Assembly (NCBI GenBank): GCA_946902985.2
Contig: OX336389.2
Location: 1,009,639,441 to 1,009,703,440, forward strand
Direction of reading: 5' to 3'
DNA from: Meconema thalassinum
Taxonomy: Eukaryota; Arthropoda; Insecta; Orthoptera; Tettigoniidae
DNA length: 64,000 bases
This document shows positions 61,219-64,000 of the stretch, piece by piece. The position numbers were made by a program, and so were the translations under genes. Each line of letters opens with the position of its first letter. Position 1 is the stretch's first letter. The notes beneath the pieces were generated by a model that saw only the letters and a program-made list of their open reading frames with translations, did no database searches and was not told the DNA's origin.

Positions 61219-63585
61219 AGGTGCCTAATAGAATTTTGCATAGAAAATTAACTATTATTGGGAAATTCCTTCTTTCCTCATAAGCAAGTGCATAAGATCA
61301 CTTATGAAGCAGAAAGTTGAGAAGCCAAAAGTATTATAGCTTATTTTGTATACCCCCAAAATATGCGGAGTAACATTATGGATGTGAAGGTTATAAGAGG
61401 GGCAGAACTTGCAACGGATCACAGATTGGTGGTGGCAGACACCAGGTTTAAAAAAACAGCCAAACCTAAAACCAAGAAATTCGAGACGATTAAGTTGAGG
61501 GAACTGCAGAAGGAAGAAAAGAAGACTCGGTATGGAGAGTTGGTCAAGACGAGATTACAAGGAAGAACAAATCTGGATGAAGACATCAACACTGTGTGGA
61601 CTGATCTGAAAACAGTATTAATAAAGTCAGCAGAAGAAGTGTATGGGAAAATAGTGGTAGATACAAGGAAGAAAAGAACTATTTGGTGGAATGAGGAATT
61701 GAAGCAGAAAGTGAAAGACAAAAAGGAAGCCTGGAAAAGATATATAGCATCACAGACTGAAGAAGACTGGGGAAACTATAAGGAAAAAAGGAATGAGGTG
61801 AAACGAGAGGTGAAGGAAACCAAAAGGAAATCTTGGGAAGATTTTGGAAATATGGTTGGAAATAAGGCAAGGGAAGAGAACACAAGAAGTTTTTGGAAAA
61901 CAATAAAAGCACTCAGAGGAAAATATGGGAAGCAGATAAGGACAATTAATGACGGAGAGAAGCTGGTTTCAGAGAAGGCACTATAAAGAAATGTTTCAAA
62001 AACATGACTCATTACAAGACGAAGGAATTGCCCAAGGGCCATATGAAACTGAGCAAGATCCCAAAATTGAAGAGGAGGTAAGAATGGCAGTTGAACATGT
62101 TAAGACGGGGAAAGCAGCAGGAATTGATGAGATAACCCAGAATTAATTAAATATGAAGGAATGGAAGTGGTCAAGTACCGGTATTTAATTACAATGTTCC
62201 AGAGAATGCGGGAAGAAAACAGAATCCCTGAGGAATGGAGGAAGAAATTATACCATTACACAAGAAGGGGAACAGCTATGAATGTAAGAATATGTCTGTC
62301 ATCTACAACCTACGAAGTGTACACTTGTGTGTTGGAGAGGAGATTGAGGAGGGCGGTAGAAGATATGGATGAGGAGCAGGCTGCTTTTAGGCCGGGGAGG
62401 CAGACACAGGATCATATCTATACTATAAGAGGAATAATGGAAAAGAGCATAGCCAAAAATCAAGACCTGTAGTTAGCATTTCTCAATCTTTGCATTTGAC
62501 TCCGTATGAAGACAATATGTGTGGGAAGCACTGGTAGCAAAGAGGGTGCCAATGAAGCTGAGAAATGCTGTGAAGAGAAAATATAGACTACCAGTGGGAA
62601 TAGTACATGTAGATGGAGAAACATCTGAAGAATTTCCAATGGAGAAAGGAATTAAACAGGGGGATAGCCTTAGCCCTTTGCTTTTCAACATCTTGCTAGA
62701 CGAAATAACTAAAATATGTAAGAGAAGAACATACAGAACAAAGCTTGGAATGTGGAGATTACGACTGGTTTATATGCAAGTACTGCTCTATGCAGATGAT
62801 ATAGTAATGGTAGCTGACACACCAAAAAGAATTGAAAAGGAAGGGAATGATAGTGAATGAAGAGAAAAGTAAAGTAATGAGGGTCTCAAAACAGAATAAA
62901 CAGGAAGGACGACTCAATATCCTCTGTAATGGAAAGCCTCTTGAGAAATTAGAAACATTTGAATAACTAAGAACCACGTTAAGTAATGATGGAAAATTTG
63001 AACCCGAGGTACTAAATAGAACTAAGAAAGCATCAGCTTATTATCAGATGAATACCACAATAGTAAGGAAGAAGGAGATGTCTTAAAACCAAAAAGCAGA
63101 TCTATAATGCAATCATGGCACAGATTATGCTGTATGGTATACCGGTAGAGAGTTTGGTATTAGGCCTACAAGATAAACATCTAAGTAGGATTATTGTCAC
63201 AGAAATGAAATTTCTGAGGAGAGAAGTAGGAAAGGCAAGAAGAGATCGATTTCGAAATGAGAGAATTAGAGAGGAATTAGGACAAAAAGCAATGGGTGAA
63301 GTGGTTGAGGAATGTCAGTTGAGATGGTACGGACAAGTTACGAGAATGGAAGAAAAAAGGAAAGTAAAACAAATACATGAAATGCGAGTTGAAGGAGGAG
63401 CTGGACGAGGTAGACCCCACATTATATGGGAGAATAGGATTGAGAGATTGGGGCAAAAAAAAAAGGGGCAACACTGTTGTGGAAATGAAGAAAATGTTCA
63501 GAAATAGAGCGGAATGGCAGTAATGGCTCAAACGAGGCTACCCCGACACTTGAAGGCATAAGGGAATTTGAAGAAGAGTAGCAGT
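61219..63585 (+). pseudogene. Old RTE LINE, 3' part (endonuclease end and RT)
   Basis: Continues the endonuclease (FFPHKQVHKITYEAES, then LATDHRLVVADTRF), then an open 207-codon stretch with KRTIWWNEELKQKVKDKKEA. RT fragments in several frames follow: KTGKAAGIDEI, EEQAAFRPGRQTQDHIYTI, EKGIKQGDSLSPLLFNILLD and LLYADDIVMVADT. The C-terminal part is MKFLRREVGKARRDRFRNER and RWYGQVTRMEE to about 63,507. KQGDSLSPLLFNILLD and YADD differ from the young family, so this is a distinct RTE lineage. No clean tail was found before 63,600. Confidence 0.88.
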
Positions 63586-64000
63586 TGTCAAATTCTACCA
63601 ATTATACTTTCATTAATTGTAAAATTTACCAGAACCGGAACCAAACCAGAACTTTGTAGATTATTGAACATATATCATTCACATACCTTTCTGGGAGTCA
63701 TTAGGAATTGAAAATACTGTCAAATATCACTGCTGCACATTGAGAATACTGTCAAATATCACTTATATTGCTTAAATGAAGGTTTCTATTTGTAGCTTAT
63801 TCAACAACGGCAGATGTTTGTGGCGGACACATTGACGTCATATTCCGTTGCCAACATATTCAATACAAAATACACCACACGACACAACGTAACTTTGTAA
63901 TTATGTGAAAAAAAAAAAAGAAATAATTGGCAAAAGTCTAGGCGAAAAACATTGGTTTGGATGAAAATATTGGTCTGGATAAAGATTATTGATGTGCGAC
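63586..64000. other. Unassigned end of window
   Basis: A short direct repeat, GAGAATACTGTCAAATATCAC at about 63,741-63,761 with a partner near 63,710, and an A-run at 63,909. Nothing else is supported. Confidence 0.35.

Noticed and set aside
59216..61241. Several minus-strand frames of 90-209 codons
   Set aside because: Antisense shadows of the intact LINE ORF, Pro/Ser/Leu-rich as expected from a purine-rich coding strand.

Overview
The window looks like insect nuclear DNA that is almost entirely transposable elements (TEs), layered inside one another. I found no convincing single-copy host gene, no CRISPR array, no operon and no functional rRNA or tRNA gene. The mix (RTE-type LINEs ending in GAT-rich repeats, several tRNA-derived SINEs, a 5S-like SINE, Penelope with GIY-YIG, Tc1/mariner, pogo/Tigger, hAT, Merlin, piggyBac-like, Ty3/gypsy) fits an arthropod with a large genome. 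The SINE bodies remind me of polyneopteran, possibly orthopteran, genomes; that is recollection and was not checked.

Layout. 1-2.1 kb: degraded IS630-like and hAT-like transposase remnants. 3.1-4.2 kb: broken Merlin (ISXO2-like) transposase. 5.9-6.2 and 7.75-7.96 kb: SINEs with clear target-site duplications. 7.0-12.7 kb: a 91-bp satellite that changes orientation near 8,995 and was hit by an RTE LINE, a Tc1 element and a long-TIR mariner. 13.0-14.4 kb: a Tc1 element with an intact 341-residue transposase. 15.1-16.65 kb: a broken multicopy insect gene with a D...N...H...E signature. 17.6-28.4 kb: a pogo-like internally deleted element split by a young 9.1-kb gypsy element (LTRs 1,394 bp each, three mismatches seen). 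28.7-34.4 kb: a GTF2IRD2/ZBED-like hAT gene split by a 4.07-kb TTAA-flanked element that itself holds a tandem duplication and a mariner. 36-40 kb: LINE, Penelope and mariner fragments and an RTE with one nonsense codon. 41.0-43.3 kb: two Penelope 3' ends head to head, each with a hammerhead ribozyme motif. 44.1-46.0 kb: a TIR element with an IS630-like remnant and a SINE. 46.4-51.1 kb: a Tigger element containing a LINE copy with strong A-to-G hypermutation. 52.4-55.0 kb: a second Tigger-like gene interrupted by a fold-back element that carries an 85-bp copy of that same gene. 55.3-56.5 kb: a deleted mariner. 57.2-63.6 kb: an old RTE split by an intact, probably young RTE (983-residue ORF).

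Ways the parts work together: only the Tc1 at 13 kb and the RTE at 58 kb keep complete open reading frames. The gypsy element lacks only an uninterrupted pol (one TGA). At several nested sites, deleting the insert and one target duplication restores the host element's reading frame, which fixes boundaries and gives a relative order of insertion events.
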